Positions 26,497 through 35,788 of a DNA stretch of 64,000 nucleotides are shown one piece after another. Position numbers and translations under genes: made by a program. This DNA comes from Wenjunlia vitaminophila DSM 41686 (GTDB lineage Bacteria; Actinomycetota; Actinomycetes; Streptomycetales; Streptomycetaceae). The stretch is taken from NCBI RefSeq assembly GCF_000380165.1, contig NZ_KB904691.1, forward strand, positions 172,520-236,519. The letters run 5' to 3'. Each line of letters opens with the position of its first letter. The stretch's first letter is position 1. Under the pieces are notes generated by a model. It did not search any database. It saw only the letters and a list, made by a program, of their open reading frames with translations, and was not told the origin of the DNA.

Positions 26497-27411
26497 TCAG
26501 CCCACGTATCGGCGGGCGGTCGAGGCGCGTTGCGGGGCCTCGAGCATCCGCAGGGTCCGCTCCACCCGGTCCGGCAGCACCCGCCGTTCCCGGACCACCC
26601 AGGGGAGGCCCGCCGCGGCCTCGGCGAAGGCCCGCAGCGAGGTGGCGTCCCTGGGGACGGTGCGGGCGAGGTGGGCGGTGCGGCGCAGCGCCGTCGGCAG
26701 TGGGCGGCGCAGCCAGGTGAACCACAGGGTGTTGCGGATGCCGTGGGCGCGGCGGAGCGTGGGGTCCCGCACCGGGGACGGCCGGTGGTGGACCGTCAGT
26801 TCGGGGGCGTGCAGCAGCCACCACCCCCCGGCGGCGAGGTCCGCAGCGAGCAGTTCCTCCTCGCCGCCGAGCCAGAGCCTCGGCGAGAACCCCCCGGCCC
26901 GGCGGAACGCGTCCAGGCGCAGCACGGTGGCGCCGGCGAGGAAGGAGCCCAGCGCGGGGCCCGGCAGGCCAGGCGGGGCGGGCACCGGCGAGTCCCGCAA
27001 CTCGGCCACGACGGGGTCCTCGACGGGGTCCGCCCCGGGGGTGCGGGGGTCGTGGACCATGATGCGCGCGGTGACCGCGGCCACCGTGCGGTGCGCGTCC
27101 AGCAGGTCGGCGGCCCGGGCCAGCGAGCCGGGCTCCCACCACGTGTCGTCGTCGCAGAACGCGAGGTAGGGGGTGTGTGCCTCCCGGGCGGCCAGGTTGC
27201 GTCCGCAGGCTCCGAGGTTGCGCCCGGGACGGAGCAGCCGCATCCCGGGGTGGCGGGCGCGCACGGCGTCCGCGGTGCCGTCCCCGGAGTCGTTGTCCAC
27301 CACCACCACGTGGGGTCGCTCCGGTAGGTCGGCGAGCCGGTCCAGGGTGTGCAGCAGTTCGCCGCGGCGGTTGTGAGTGATCACGGCGACGGTGACGCGC
27401 GGATCGGTCAC
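26497..27411 (-). CDS. Glycosyltransferase family 2
   Basis: This 304-residue GT-A enzyme opens with VTVAVITHNRRGELLHTLDR, the nucleotide-sugar binding strand VVVVDNDSGDGT and the metal-binding DDDTWW (the D-x-D equivalent), followed by the acceptor block GGEEELLAADL. The start GTG 27411 overlaps the stop of the upstream gene in GTGA. It is closely similar in architecture to its upstream neighbour, suggesting a duplication. The acceptor is probably the growing heptose glycan. Confidence 0.85.
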   Translation of the reverse strand: MTDPRVTVAVITHNRRGELLHTLDRLADLPERPHVVVVDNDSGDGTADAVRARHPGMRLLRPGRNLGACGRNLAAREAHTPYLAFCDDDTWWEPGSLARAADLLDAHRTVAAVTARIMVHDPRTPGADPVEDPVVAELRDSPVPAPPGLPGPALGSFLAGATVLRLDAFRRAGGFSPRLWLGGEEELLAADLAAGGWWLLHAPELTVHHRPSPVRDPTLRRAHGIRNTLWFTWLRRPLPTALRRTAHLARTVPRDATSLRAFAEAAAGLPWVVRERRVLPDRVERTLRMLEAPQRASTARRYVG

Positions 27412-28394
27412 TGGGGATCGCTCTCCCTCTTCGATGGTCGGCGTGCTCGATGGGTGCCCGTTCCCGGCACTGTGCATGAGTGGCACTCAACGGGCATGTC
27501 GGGCGGACGGGCGGTCGGAGCCACCTCCGGGTGGCGCGCCAGCAGCCGCAGGTCGGCCTCGAGCCACCGGGGCACCGGGCGGCGGTGGTGCACCGCCGCG
27601 GGCAGCAGGGGCAGCACGGAGAGGAACGCGGCACGCGCCTCGGCGCAGCGCACGGCGTCCCGGGCGAGCCGGGCGGTGGCCGCGGCGGCGTGCGTCCAGG
27701 GGCGGCGCAGCCAGGTGGTGAGCAGTTCGTTGCGGCGGACCCGGGCGCTGCGTCCCGGGCGTGGCCCCGGGTCGGGGTGGTGGTGGGCGACGACCCACGG
27801 GCAGTGCGCCACCCCCCAGCCGCGGGCTACCAGGTCCAGGGCGAGCAGGGTCTCCTCAGCGCCGAAGTGGAGCAGCGGGTGGAACCCCCCGGCCTCGAGG
27901 AAGGCGCTGCGGCGGACGATCGCGGCGCACGCCAGGAACCCCAGGACGGAGGGGCCCGGCAGGTCCGGGGCGGTGCCCAGGGGGGAGCCCGCGAGGACGG
28001 CGTCGAGCGGGTCGGTCGCGCCGTCCGGGCCCACCCGGGTGGCGGCGGCGAGCAGGCCGAGCCGCGGGTGGGCGGAGAACAGCGAGGCGGCCTCGGTCAG
28101 CGCTCCGGGGTGCCACCAGGAGTCGTCGTCGCTGAAGGCCACGTAGGGCGTGTCCAGGGCCAGGACGCCGTGGTTCCGCGCGACCGCGCCCTCGTTGCTG
28201 CCCAACGGCAGGACCCGGACCCCGGGGTGGCGGGCGCGCACGGCGGGCACGGTGCCGTCCCGCGAGGCGTTGTCCACCACCACGATCGGGGGCGCTTCGG
28301 GAAGTCCACCCAGCCGGTCCAGGGAGCGCAGCACCCGCTCCCGGCGGTTCCTGGTGATCACCACCACTCCGACGGGGAACGGGGAGGTCGTCAT
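27408..28394 (-). CDS. Glycosyltransferase family 2
   Basis: This 328-residue GT-A enzyme has VGVVVITRNRRERVLRSLDR at the start, VVVDNASRDGT, the DDDSWW metal site and GAEETLLALDL near residue 180. It overlaps the preceding gene in ATGA and the next in GTGA. The last ~40 residues are a Pro/Arg-rich tail. Paralogue of the next gene. Confidence 0.85.
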   Translation of the reverse strand: MTTSPFPVGVVVITRNRRERVLRSLDRLGGLPEAPPIVVVDNASRDGTVPAVRARHPGVRVLPLGSNEGAVARNHGVLALDTPYVAFSDDDSWWHPGALTEAASLFSAHPRLGLLAAATRVGPDGATDPLDAVLAGSPLGTAPDLPGPSVLGFLACAAIVRRSAFLEAGGFHPLLHFGAEETLLALDLVARGWGVAHCPWVVAHHHPDPGPRPGRSARVRRNELLTTWLRRPWTHAAAATARLARDAVRCAEARAAFLSVLPLLPAAVHHRRPVPRWLEADLRLLARHPEVAPTARPPDMPVECHSCTVPGTGTHRARRPSKRESDPQ

Positions 28395-29470
28395 GGCCGG
28401 GTTCCGGACGGTGCCGCCGCCCGGGGCGGCGGCGGGGTCGCGGCGGGGAGCGGGAGGCCGGCCAGGGCGTGCAGCACCTCGCCCGGGGTGATCCGCAGCA
28501 GCCGGGTGTCGGGGACGTCCCCGTGGGCGTCGCCCTGGCGGTTGCCGGCCCCCGGGTCGGGGTGCCACAGGGCGCGGTGCGGGCCACCGGGCGGCGGTCC
28601 CCACAGGTGCGGGGCGACGGGGCCGAAGAGCACCACCGAGGGCGTCCCCAACGCGGTCGCCAGGTGGGCGAGTCCGGTGTCCCCCACCACCACGGCGCGG
28701 GCCCCGGCGACCAGCGCGGCGAGCTCGACGAACGGCACGTCACGGGTGCCGCCGAACACACTGCCCGGCGGCAGGCCGGCCCGCTCGGCCACCCGTTGGG
28801 CCAGTTCCCCCTCCCCCGCCCCCGCGGTGACCACCACCCGGTGGCCACGTTCCCGCAGTCCCCCGGCCACCGCGGCGAAACGGTCGGCCGGCCAGCGTCG
28901 CGCCGCGGCGTCGGCGCCCGGGTGCAGCACCACGGCCCCCGGTGCCGGCGGGGGTGTCGCCGGGGCGGCCAGCCGCAGGTCCGCGGGGTCCGCCGGGATT
29001 CCGTACCACCGCACCAGCCGGCACCAGCGGTCGCGCTCGTGTTCGTCGGCGCGCCACCGGGGGCCGACGATCCGGGGGGTGTCGGGGTGGGCGTAGGCGA
29101 GGATCCGGCCGGGGCCCAGCCGTTCCACCAGGAGGTGGCTGGGTGGTCCGTTGCCGTGCAGGTCCACCGCGATCTCGGGGGGCGGCCCGGTCCAGTCCAG
29201 CCGGGCGGGTACCTCCCGCCCCGGTGCGACGGTGGGCAGCAGCCGGTCCACCGCGCCGGTGGCCGCCGCGGCTGCGGCCAACCGTCCGGGAGCGGCCAGC
29301 ACCAGGCGGTGACCCGGGTGGTGGCGGCGCAGGGCGCGCAGCGCGGGGACCGCGGTGAGCAGGTCCCCGAGCCCGAGGGCGCGCAGCACCAGGATCTCGG
29401 GGACCGGCCCGCCGTTCCGGTCGTCGCAGCCGCCCGGCGGGGCCCCGGGAGGGCCGCCGGCCCCGCTCAT
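28391..29470 (-). CDS. Glycosyltransferase family 9 (heptosyltransferase-like)
   Basis: This 359-residue GT-B enzyme begins its Rossmann domain at ILVLRALGLGDLLTAVPALR, the usual GT9 start. The C-terminal donor-binding half includes VVLHPGADAAARRWPADRFA and VVGDTGLAHLATALGTPSV, the family signature for ADP-heptose-type donors. A Pro/Gly-rich 25-residue leader precedes it. It is coupled to hldE upstream by ATGA. Transfer of heptose onto a surface glycan is inferred from family and context. Confidence 0.85.
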   Translation of the reverse strand: MSGAGGPPGAPPGGCDDRNGGPVPEILVLRALGLGDLLTAVPALRALRRHHPGHRLVLAAPGRLAAAAAATGAVDRLLPTVAPGREVPARLDWTGPPPEIAVDLHGNGPPSHLLVERLGPGRILAYAHPDTPRIVGPRWRADEHERDRWCRLVRWYGIPADPADLRLAAPATPPPAPGAVVLHPGADAAARRWPADRFAAVAGGLRERGHRVVVTAGAGEGELAQRVAERAGLPPGSVFGGTRDVPFVELAALVAGARAVVVGDTGLAHLATALGTPSVVLFGPVAPHLWGPPPGGPHRALWHPDPGAGNRQGDAHGDVPDTRLLRITPGEVLHALAGLPLPAATPPPPRAAAPSGTRP

Positions 29471-31023
29471 CGCTGGGGCCCCTGATCGCCACCGGCGGCG
29501 CGCTCCGGCCGGTCGGGCCACCGTACCCAGGCGGCCGTCCCGGTCGCCGTCCCGGTCCGGGCCCCGCTGCTGCCCGCCACCCACCCGTCGTTGCCCGCCC
29601 GAGGGGTTGTGCCGGCGGGGTCGCCCCCGCCCGCCCCGGGGGTCCGCGCCGCTGCGGGCCGCCGTTCGGGCAGGCACGCGGCGCGGCGGGCCAGGGCGGT
29701 GCTGGACCGCCCGTCCAGGTACGGCAGCACCAGCGCCTGTCCGCCCCAGGCCTGCACGGTCGCGGCCTCCGGCAGGGCGTCCACGGTGTAGTCACCGCCC
29801 TTGACCCACACCTGGGGCCGCAACCTGCCGAGCAGGGCCTGCGGGGTGTCCTCGTCGAAGACGGCGACGGCGTCCACACAACCGAGTCCGGCCAGCACCC
29901 TGGCCCGGTCCTCGGCCGGGACCAGGGGGTGTCCCGGTCCCTTGAGCCGGGCCACGGAGGCGTCCGAGTTCAGGCAGACGACCAGGCAGTCACCGATCCG
30001 GCGGGCGGACTCCAGGAGGCCGACGTGGCCGGCGTGCAGCAGGTCGAAGCAGCCCCCGGTGGCGACGACCGTGCCGCCCCGGGCCCGGACCGCGTCGGCG
30101 AGCGCGAACGGGTCCCGGGTGGCCGGGGGTTCGACGGCCGTGCCGGGCCCGTGCCGGCTGCCCACGAAGTCGGTGGCCGCGGCGACCGCGCGGTCCACGG
30201 CCTCCTCGGGCAGCGCTCCGTCGGCGAGCGCCGTCGCCGCGGTGGCCGCGAAACAGTCCCCGGCCCCGCAGGGGTCGCCCCACGACCGGTAGCGGGCGGG
30301 CAGCAGCATGGGGCTCTCGGTGCCACGGCTGAGCAGGGCCCCGCGGTGGCCGAGGGTGACGGCGACCGCGGCGGACTTCCAGTGCCGGCACAGCGCGGTG
30401 GCCCGCTCGGCGTGGTCGCGCAGCCCGTCGCCTCCGGTGGACAGGCCCGGCACGGCGGCGGCCATCGCCCTGGCCTCGGCCGCGTTGGGGGTGACCAGCC
30501 GGGCTCCCGGCACGGGCTGCTCCCCGCGCGGGTGGGGGTCCCACAGCAGCGTGGCCCGGCGCGCCGCCGCGGCGAGCCGGGGGCGCAACGCGTCGGCGGT
30601 GCCGTTGCCGTAGTCGGACACCAGTACGACGTCCGCCGCCGCCACCGCCTGGCGCACCGCGGAGTCGGGTGTTCCCGGCGTGCCGCCGCCCCGGTCGATC
30701 CGCACCAGGGGACGCCCCGAGGCACGCACCCGGGTCTTGACCGGAACGGTCCCGTCCAACGGGATCTCCAGGAGTTCCACCCGGCCGGCCAGCTCGTCGC
30801 GGAGCACCTGGTCCTCGTCCCCTTCGCCCAGCGCGGTCACCAGGATCACCGGCCGGCCGTCCCGGGCGGCGAGCACCGCGGCCAGGGCCGCGCCGCCGGG
30901 CCGGACGTGGTCGGTTCCCGCCCGCACCACCGGCGCCGGGGCGTCCGGGGCCAGGCGGGTGGCCTCGCCGTCGATGTCGCGGTCCAGCAGGGCGTCGCCC
31001 ACCACGACCAGCGGGCGGCTCAC
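29467..31023 (-). CDS. hldE: Bifunctional heptose-7-phosphate kinase / heptose-1-phosphate nucleotidyltransferase
   Basis: This 518-residue protein fuses a PfkB/ribokinase domain (about 1-310; GGAALAAVLAARDG, DYGNGT and the anion hole PCGAGDCFAA near residue 252) with a cytidylyltransferase-fold domain (about 325-450; GGCFDLLHAGHVGLLESAR with the H-x-G-H motif, NSDASVARLKGPGHPL, VKGGDYTVDALPE). This is the HldE order. It makes D-glycero-D-manno-heptose 1,7-bisphosphate and later an NDP-heptose. A C-terminal extension of ~65 Gly/Ala/Arg-rich residues is unusual. GTG start at 31023 overlaps gmhA. Confidence 0.88.
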   Translation of the reverse strand: MSRPLVVVGDALLDRDIDGEATRLAPDAPAPVVRAGTDHVRPGGAALAAVLAARDGRPVILVTALGEGDEDQVLRDELAGRVELLEIPLDGTVPVKTRVRASGRPLVRIDRGGGTPGTPDSAVRQAVAAADVVLVSDYGNGTADALRPRLAAAARRATLLWDPHPRGEQPVPGARLVTPNAAEARAMAAAVPGLSTGGDGLRDHAERATALCRHWKSAAVAVTLGHRGALLSRGTESPMLLPARYRSWGDPCGAGDCFAATAATALADGALPEEAVDRAVAAATDFVGSRHGPGTAVEPPATRDPFALADAVRARGGTVVATGGCFDLLHAGHVGLLESARRIGDCLVVCLNSDASVARLKGPGHPLVPAEDRARVLAGLGCVDAVAVFDEDTPQALLGRLRPQVWVKGGDYTVDALPEAATVQAWGGQALVLPYLDGRSSTALARRAACLPERRPAAARTPGAGGGDPAGTTPRAGNDGWVAGSSGARTGTATGTAAWVRWPDRPERAAGGDQGPQR

Positions 31024-31739
31024 GTCCGCTCCCGGTGCCGGCCCGGTTCCCGTTCGAGGGGGGTGCCGCGCGGTCCGCCCCCGGGGGGCCTGCCGTCGAG
31101 CACCGGGGCGGCCCCCGCGGAGGGCGCCGGGCCGGTCACTTCGGCGGACCGCCACAGCAGCAGCCGGTCGAGGGCCGCGTCGAACGCGGCGCACACCAGG
31201 TGCAGGGCGACCAGGTGCAGCTCCTGGACGGTGGCCGGCCGGGGCGCGTCCACGCACAGCGCGTCGTCCACCTGTTCCTCCAGCGGGTTGGGGGACGGTC
31301 CGGTCATCGCCCACACGGTCAGGCCGGCGGCCCTTCCGGCCGCCGCCGCGCGGAGCAGGTTGGGGCTGCGGCCCGACGTGCTGAGCAGCACCAGGACGTC
31401 CCCCGGGCGGCCGTGCGCGGCGACCTGGCGGGCGTACAGCTCGTCGAAGCCGTAGTCGTTGCCGATCGCGGTCACCGTGGACGTCTCGGCGTGCAGGGCC
31501 ACGGCGGCGAACGGCGGGCGGTCGTGCTGGTAGCGGCCGACGAGCTCCGCGGTGAGGTGCTGGGCCTGGGCGGCGCTGCCGCCGTTGCCCGCGGCGAGCA
31601 GCCGGCCCCCGGCGGGCAGGAGTTGCGCCAGGTCGTCACCCCAGCGGACCAACAGGGGCAGGTGGCGGGAACGGAGCGAGGCCAGGGCGCGCTCCAGGGA
31701 CCGGCAGTGTTCCTCCGCGTGCTGCAACGGCGCGTTCAT
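31020..31739 (-). CDS. gmhA: Sedoheptulose-7-phosphate isomerase
   Basis: This 239-residue SIS-domain protein matches GmhA: LLAAGNGGSAAQAQHLTAEL (about 47-66), a 7-phosphate-binding STSGRSPN loop and the catalytic HLTAEL/NPLEEQ segments. It converts sedoheptulose 7-phosphate to D-glycero-D-manno-heptose 7-phosphate, the first heptose step. The C-terminal ~45 residues after the SIS fold are Pro/Gly-rich and probably disordered. ATG 31739 overlaps the upstream glycosyltransferase. Confidence 0.88.
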   Translation of the reverse strand: MNAPLQHAEEHCRSLERALASLRSRHLPLLVRWGDDLAQLLPAGGRLLAAGNGGSAAQAQHLTAELVGRYQHDRPPFAAVALHAETSTVTAIGNDYGFDELYARQVAAHGRPGDVLVLLSTSGRSPNLLRAAAAGRAAGLTVWAMTGPSPNPLEEQVDDALCVDAPRPATVQELHLVALHLVCAAFDAALDRLLLWRSAEVTGPAPSAGAAPVLDGRPPGGGPRGTPLEREPGRHRERT

Positions 31740-33004
31740 CGGGCGGCTCCGGTGACGCTGACGGTCGCGGCTCGGGGGCCCGGCCGGCTTCCTGGGGCTC
31801 CTCGGGGGCGGCGGGGCAGCACCTCCGCGTAGACCGCCTCGGTCGCGCTGGCCACCCGGTCCCAGCGGTACCGGGCCAGCGCCCGGCGTCGTCCCGCGAC
31901 CCCGTAGCGGGTCCGCAGCGGCGCGTCGGCCAGCAGTTCGTTGACCGCGGCGCCGAGGGCGACGGGGTCGCCCGGGGGGAAGAGCCTGCCGGTGACACCG
32001 TCGGCGACGGTGTCCAGGTGTCCCCCGACGGCACTGGCCACGACCGGCAGCCCGCACGCCATGGCCTCGAGCGGGACGATCCCGAACGGCTCGTACCTGG
32101 GTGGGCAGATCACCACGTCGGCGCTGCGCAACAGGGCCGGCATCCGTTCCCTGGCCACCCCGCCGAGCAGGCAGAGCCGGTCGGCGACCCCGGCCTCGGC
32201 GGCGAGCTCGGTGAGCCGCCGCGCCTCGGGGTCCTCGTGCAACCGGTCCGGCGGGGGCCCTCCGGCGATGACCAGCTCGGCGTCCCGGACGTGGGTGAGG
32301 GCCGCGATGGCGGTGTCCGAGCCCTTGCGCGGCACCAGCCGGCCCACCTGGAGCAGCCGGGGCCGGGTGCCCCTGGGCGCCGCGGGGCCGTGCGGGGTGA
32401 ACCGTTCGGGGTCCACCCCGCAGGGCACCACCCGGATCCTGCGGTACGGCAACCCCATGGCGCGCAGTTCGCGGACCTCGTCGCGGCAGGTCGCGATGGT
32501 GCGGGCGCAGGCCCGTCCGACCGCGGTCTCGGCGGCGACCCGGCGCGGCGGGCTGGTGTCGGCGTCCCCCTGGTGGCGCCGCTTGACCGTGCCGAGCGCG
32601 TGGAAGGTGTGGACCACCGGGACGCCCGAGCCCCGGGCGCCGCGCAGGGTGGCGAGGCCGGACATCCAGTAGTGGGCGTGGGCGACGTCCGGCGGGTCCT
32701 CGCGCCACAGTTCGGCCAGCACGTCACCGAACGCCCCCATGTAGGGCAGCAGTTCGTCCTTGGGCACGTCCCGGGCGGGCCCCGCCGGCACGTGGTGCAC
32801 GGTGACCCCGGGGCGCAGCCGCACCGATTCGGGCAGGTCGCCGGCGTCCTTGCGGGTGTGCACGGTCACCTGGTGGCCCAGGTCGGCCAACGCCCCGGCG
32901 AGCGCGGCGACGTGGACGTTCTGTCCGCCGGCGTCCACCCCGCCGAGGGCGGCGAGCGGGCTGGCGTGCTCGGACACCAGGGCGATCTTCAGCGGTGTGG
33001 TCAC
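31736..33004 (-). CDS. Glycosyltransferase family 4 (GT-B, MshA/sucrose-phosphate-synthase-like)
   Basis: This 422-residue retaining GT-B enzyme has GGVDAGGQNVHVAALAGALA (21-40), the HYW acceptor segment, LLQVGRLVPRKG in the second Rossmann domain and the E-x7-E donor motif EPFGIVPLEAMACGLPVV. It starts at GTG 33004 (GTGA overlap). The nucleotide-sugar donor is unknown. Confidence 0.85.
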   Translation of the reverse strand: MTTPLKIALVSEHASPLAALGGVDAGGQNVHVAALAGALADLGHQVTVHTRKDAGDLPESVRLRPGVTVHHVPAGPARDVPKDELLPYMGAFGDVLAELWREDPPDVAHAHYWMSGLATLRGARGSGVPVVHTFHALGTVKRRHQGDADTSPPRRVAAETAVGRACARTIATCRDEVRELRAMGLPYRRIRVVPCGVDPERFTPHGPAAPRGTRPRLLQVGRLVPRKGSDTAIAALTHVRDAELVIAGGPPPDRLHEDPEARRLTELAAEAGVADRLCLLGGVARERMPALLRSADVVICPPRYEPFGIVPLEAMACGLPVVASAVGGHLDTVADGVTGRLFPPGDPVALGAAVNELLADAPLRTRYGVAGRRRALARYRWDRVASATEAVYAEVLPRRPRGAPGSRPGPRAATVSVTGAAR

Positions 33005-33963
33005 CGGGTCACCTCTTCGATCAGGCGGTTCCAGTCGGCCAGGAAGCGTTTGAGGCCGTAGCGCTCCAGGGCGGCCCTGCGCGCGCGCAGGCCGTCGGCG
33101 GCCGCCGCCCCGGGGTCGGCCAGGTAGTGGCGGACCGCCTCGGCGAGGACCTCGGGCCGGGTGGAGACCACTCCGCTGCCCGCCGGAACGGCCCGGACCA
33201 CCTCGGTGGTGGCCAGCGCGACCACGGGCATCCCCAGGTGCATCGCCTCGAGCAGGGACAGCCCGAGCGAGGTCCAGCGCACCGGGTGCACGTAGACCCG
33301 GCGCGCGGCGAGCGCGGCGTGCAGTTCGGCCTGGGGGAGCTCCTGGGTGCGCAGTCTGCGCTGGTCGAGGCCGAGGTGGGCGGCGAGCGGCCCGGTGGCC
33401 ATGCCGAACACGTCCAGGGGCGCGGCATCGGCGAACATCGGCAGCAGGTCGGTACCGGTGGTACGGCCGCGCCTGATCGGCTCGTTGACCACGACGGCGG
33501 CCCTGGGCACCTCGCCGGTGTAGAGGTGGCCCGGGTCCACGACGCCGTGCTCGATCACCTCGGTGCGGGTGGCGCCGTTGTCCCAGAACAGGCGGTTGAA
33601 GTGGGTGACGTGGACCAGGACCAGGTCGTCCCGGTCGGCGGCGGGGTGCAGGGTGTCGGGGACGCAGCCGTGGGGCGCGTTGTGCTCCAGGTACACCGCG
33701 GGCAGGTCCCGCCCCGGGCGGCGGCCGAGCCAGCGGTGCGCCAGTTCCTCCTCGAACGGGCGTTGCAGCACCACCAGGTCGATGTCGGTCGTGCGCAACT
33801 CCTCCGGGGGCACCTCGCGCACCGCGTCCGGCCAGTCGTAGGTGCGGGCCCGGCCGAGGCCCTCGGGGCCGCGCCCGGGGGTGACCGGCACGAGGTAGGT
33901 GTGCGGGCCCTGGACGAACGCCGTGGTCCAGGAACCGTGGACGTGCCACAGCAGGATGTTCAC
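33001..33963 (-). CDS. Glycosyltransferase (GT-B type)
   Basis: This 320-residue protein starts at GTG 33963 (VNILLWHVHGSWTTAFVQGP). The C-terminal half shows the retaining GT-B donor site YVHPVRWTSLGLSLLEAMHL with the acidic E. It is shorter than most GT4 proteins. It lies between two other glycosyltransferase genes with 4-bp overlaps on both sides. Confidence 0.75.
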   Translation of the reverse strand: MNILLWHVHGSWTTAFVQGPHTYLVPVTPGRGPEGLGRARTYDWPDAVREVPPEELRTTDIDLVVLQRPFEEELAHRWLGRRPGRDLPAVYLEHNAPHGCVPDTLHPAADRDDLVLVHVTHFNRLFWDNGATRTEVIEHGVVDPGHLYTGEVPRAAVVVNEPIRRGRTTGTDLLPMFADAAPLDVFGMATGPLAAHLGLDQRRLRTQELPQAELHAALAARRVYVHPVRWTSLGLSLLEAMHLGMPVVALATTEVVRAVPAGSGVVSTRPEVLAEAVRHYLADPGAAAADGLRARRAALERYGLKRFLADWNRLIEEVTR

Positions 33964-35012
33964 GCGGTCACCTCCGGTACGGACGCCCCGTCCGCCGCGC
34001 CGCTCGCCGCCGGACGCGTGGTCAGGGTCGCCACCGCCGTGGTGATCTCCTCGCCGGTGACCGAGTCGAGACAGGGGTGCTGCGGGACGGGGCAGACCCG
34101 GGCCCGGGTGCCCGCGCACCCGGCGTCCGGTCGGCCGAGCAGCACGTGCGGGACCCGGAACGGGCGCCAGCGTTCGGCCGGCACGACCGGGGCGAACCAC
34201 GACACCACCGGGGTGCCCACGGCGGCGGCGAGGTGGGCGGGGCCGGTGTTGCCGACCACCACGGCGCGGGCGCCGGCCAGCACCCCGGACAGTTGGCGCA
34301 GGTCGGTGCGTCCGCCGAGGTCCACCGCGAGTCCCCGGGCCACCGCGGCGGTGAGCGCGGTCTCCTCGGGGCCGCCGGTGACCACCACCCGGTGTCCCGC
34401 GGCGACCAGGGACCGCACCGCAGCCGCGGCCCTCTCGGGGCTGGGGGCCCGGGCCGGGGCCTGGGCGCCCGGGTGCACCACCACGTACGGGTCGTCGCCG
34501 GTCAGCGCCCGGGTGTCGGGCGGCGGGCTGACCCGCAGTTCCCCCTGGTCACCCGGGGGGAGCCGGTAGCCGGCGGCGACCGCGAGGTCGAGCGCGGCCT
34601 CGGCCTCGTGCCGGTCCGGCGCGCGGTGGTGCCGCAGGTCCAGCAGGGAGCCCGGGTAGTGTTCGCTGTCCGCGCCGATCCAGCGGATGCCGGCGAGCCT
34701 CAGCACCAGGGCGGTGGGCAGGGGGCTCTGGTGGAACGAGGCCAGGACCAGCGCCCGGTCGAAGCGGCCCGCCGCGACTCGTTCCGCCAGCGCGAGCACC
34801 TCGTCCACCCGCACCGGCGGCGGCTCGAGACCGACCCACGGCGCCTCCCACTCCAGCACCTCGTCCACCCCGGGCAGCAGTTGGGCCGCGGCGGCCCCTG
34901 CGGGTCCGACGAGCACCGCCACCCGTTCGCTGCCCGCGGCCACCGCGCGCACCGCGGGACCGGCGAGCAGCACGTCACCCGCGCTGTCCAGACGCACCAC
35001 CAGGGATCTCAT
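33960..35012 (-). CDS. Glycosyltransferase family 9 (heptosyltransferase-like)
   Basis: This 350-residue GT9 enzyme begins MRSLVVRLDSAGDVLLAGPA, has VVVHPGAQAPARAPSPE (start of donor domain) and the signature VVGNTGPAHLAAAVGTPVVS near residue 265. A Cys-containing segment (CAGTRARVCPVPQHPCLD) near residues 305-320 is common in actinobacterial members. It is coupled to gmhB upstream by ATGA. This is the second GT9 in the operon. Confidence 0.87.
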   Translation of the reverse strand: MRSLVVRLDSAGDVLLAGPAVRAVAAGSERVAVLVGPAGAAAAQLLPGVDEVLEWEAPWVGLEPPPVRVDEVLALAERVAAGRFDRALVLASFHQSPLPTALVLRLAGIRWIGADSEHYPGSLLDLRHHRAPDRHEAEAALDLAVAAGYRLPPGDQGELRVSPPPDTRALTGDDPYVVVHPGAQAPARAPSPERAAAAVRSLVAAGHRVVVTGGPEETALTAAVARGLAVDLGGRTDLRQLSGVLAGARAVVVGNTGPAHLAAAVGTPVVSWFAPVVPAERWRPFRVPHVLLGRPDAGCAGTRARVCPVPQHPCLDSVTGEEITTAVATLTTRPAASGAADGASVPEVTA

Positions 35013-35710
35013 CGGCCGGGGCCCCCACCGCGCGGGGCCACCGGGCAACCGGGGTCCGCGCCCGAGAGGGCCAGCTCCACCGCCTCGGCCAGGTCCGCCG
35101 CGACCTCGGGTTCCCGCGCCACCTCGGCGGTCCGGGTCGCCGCGGTGGGCACGAGGATGCCGCGTGCGCCGGCGGCCCTGGCCGCGGCGCAGTCCGCGCC
35201 GATGTCGCCGATGACGGTGGTCCTTCGCGGTTCCACGCCGAGGCCGCGGGCCGCGGCCAGGACCAGTCCGGGCGCGGGCTTCCTGCATCCGCAACGGTCC
35301 GCGGGGCCGTGCGGGCAGATCGCCCAGACGTCGAAAGGGCCGAGGAGCTCCTCGATCCGGTCGCGCACCGCCTCCACCTGTTGCCTGGTCAGCAGGCCGC
35401 GGGCGACACCCGACTGATTGCTGACCACGCCGAGGCCGACGCCGGCCGTGCGGAGCCTGGCCAGGGCGGCGCGGGCGTGCGGCATCGGGCGGACCCGCGC
35501 CGGGTCGCCGTTGTAGGGGACGTCCTCCACCAGGGTGCCGTCCCGGTCGAACAGGACCGCACGCGGCGTCGTCGTCCGGCCACCGGGCTCCGGCCGGGTC
35601 CGCGGCCCGGTGAGGAGCCACGGCGGCGGCTCGGGGCGGGAGGGTGCCGCGGAGCCCCGGGGTTGCGGGCGCGGCGCGGCGGGCCGGCCGGGTTCGGCTG
35701 CGTTGACCAT
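35009..35710 (-). CDS. gmhB: D,D-heptose 1,7-bisphosphate phosphatase (HAD-IIIA)
   Basis: This 233-residue HAD phosphatase has the nucleophile motif LFDRDGTLVEDVPYNGDP, motif II VVSNQSGVARG, the zinc-loop CPHGPADRCGCRKPAPG typical of GmhB/HisB-N, and motif IV VIGDIGADCAAARAAG. It removes the 7-phosphate of the heptose bisphosphate between the two HldE steps. The first ~48 residues are Pro/Arg-rich and unconserved. I chose ATG 35710 next to GGAAGGATC; the overlapping GTG at 35713 is possible. Confidence 0.87.
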   Translation of the reverse strand: MVNAAEPGRPAAPRPQPRGSAAPSRPEPPPWLLTGPRTRPEPGGRTTTPRAVLFDRDGTLVEDVPYNGDPARVRPMPHARAALARLRTAGVGLGVVSNQSGVARGLLTRQQVEAVRDRIEELLGPFDVWAICPHGPADRCGCRKPAPGLVLAAARGLGVEPRRTTVIGDIGADCAAARAAGARGILVPTAATRTAEVAREPEVAADLAEAVELALSGADPGCPVAPRGGGPGR

Positions 35711-35788
35711 CACGATCCTTCCATCCGTCAGTGACGAACCGGGGCTGGGGCGGGGACGGCGGGGGTCCGGCCGGACGCCGGCCGCCGG

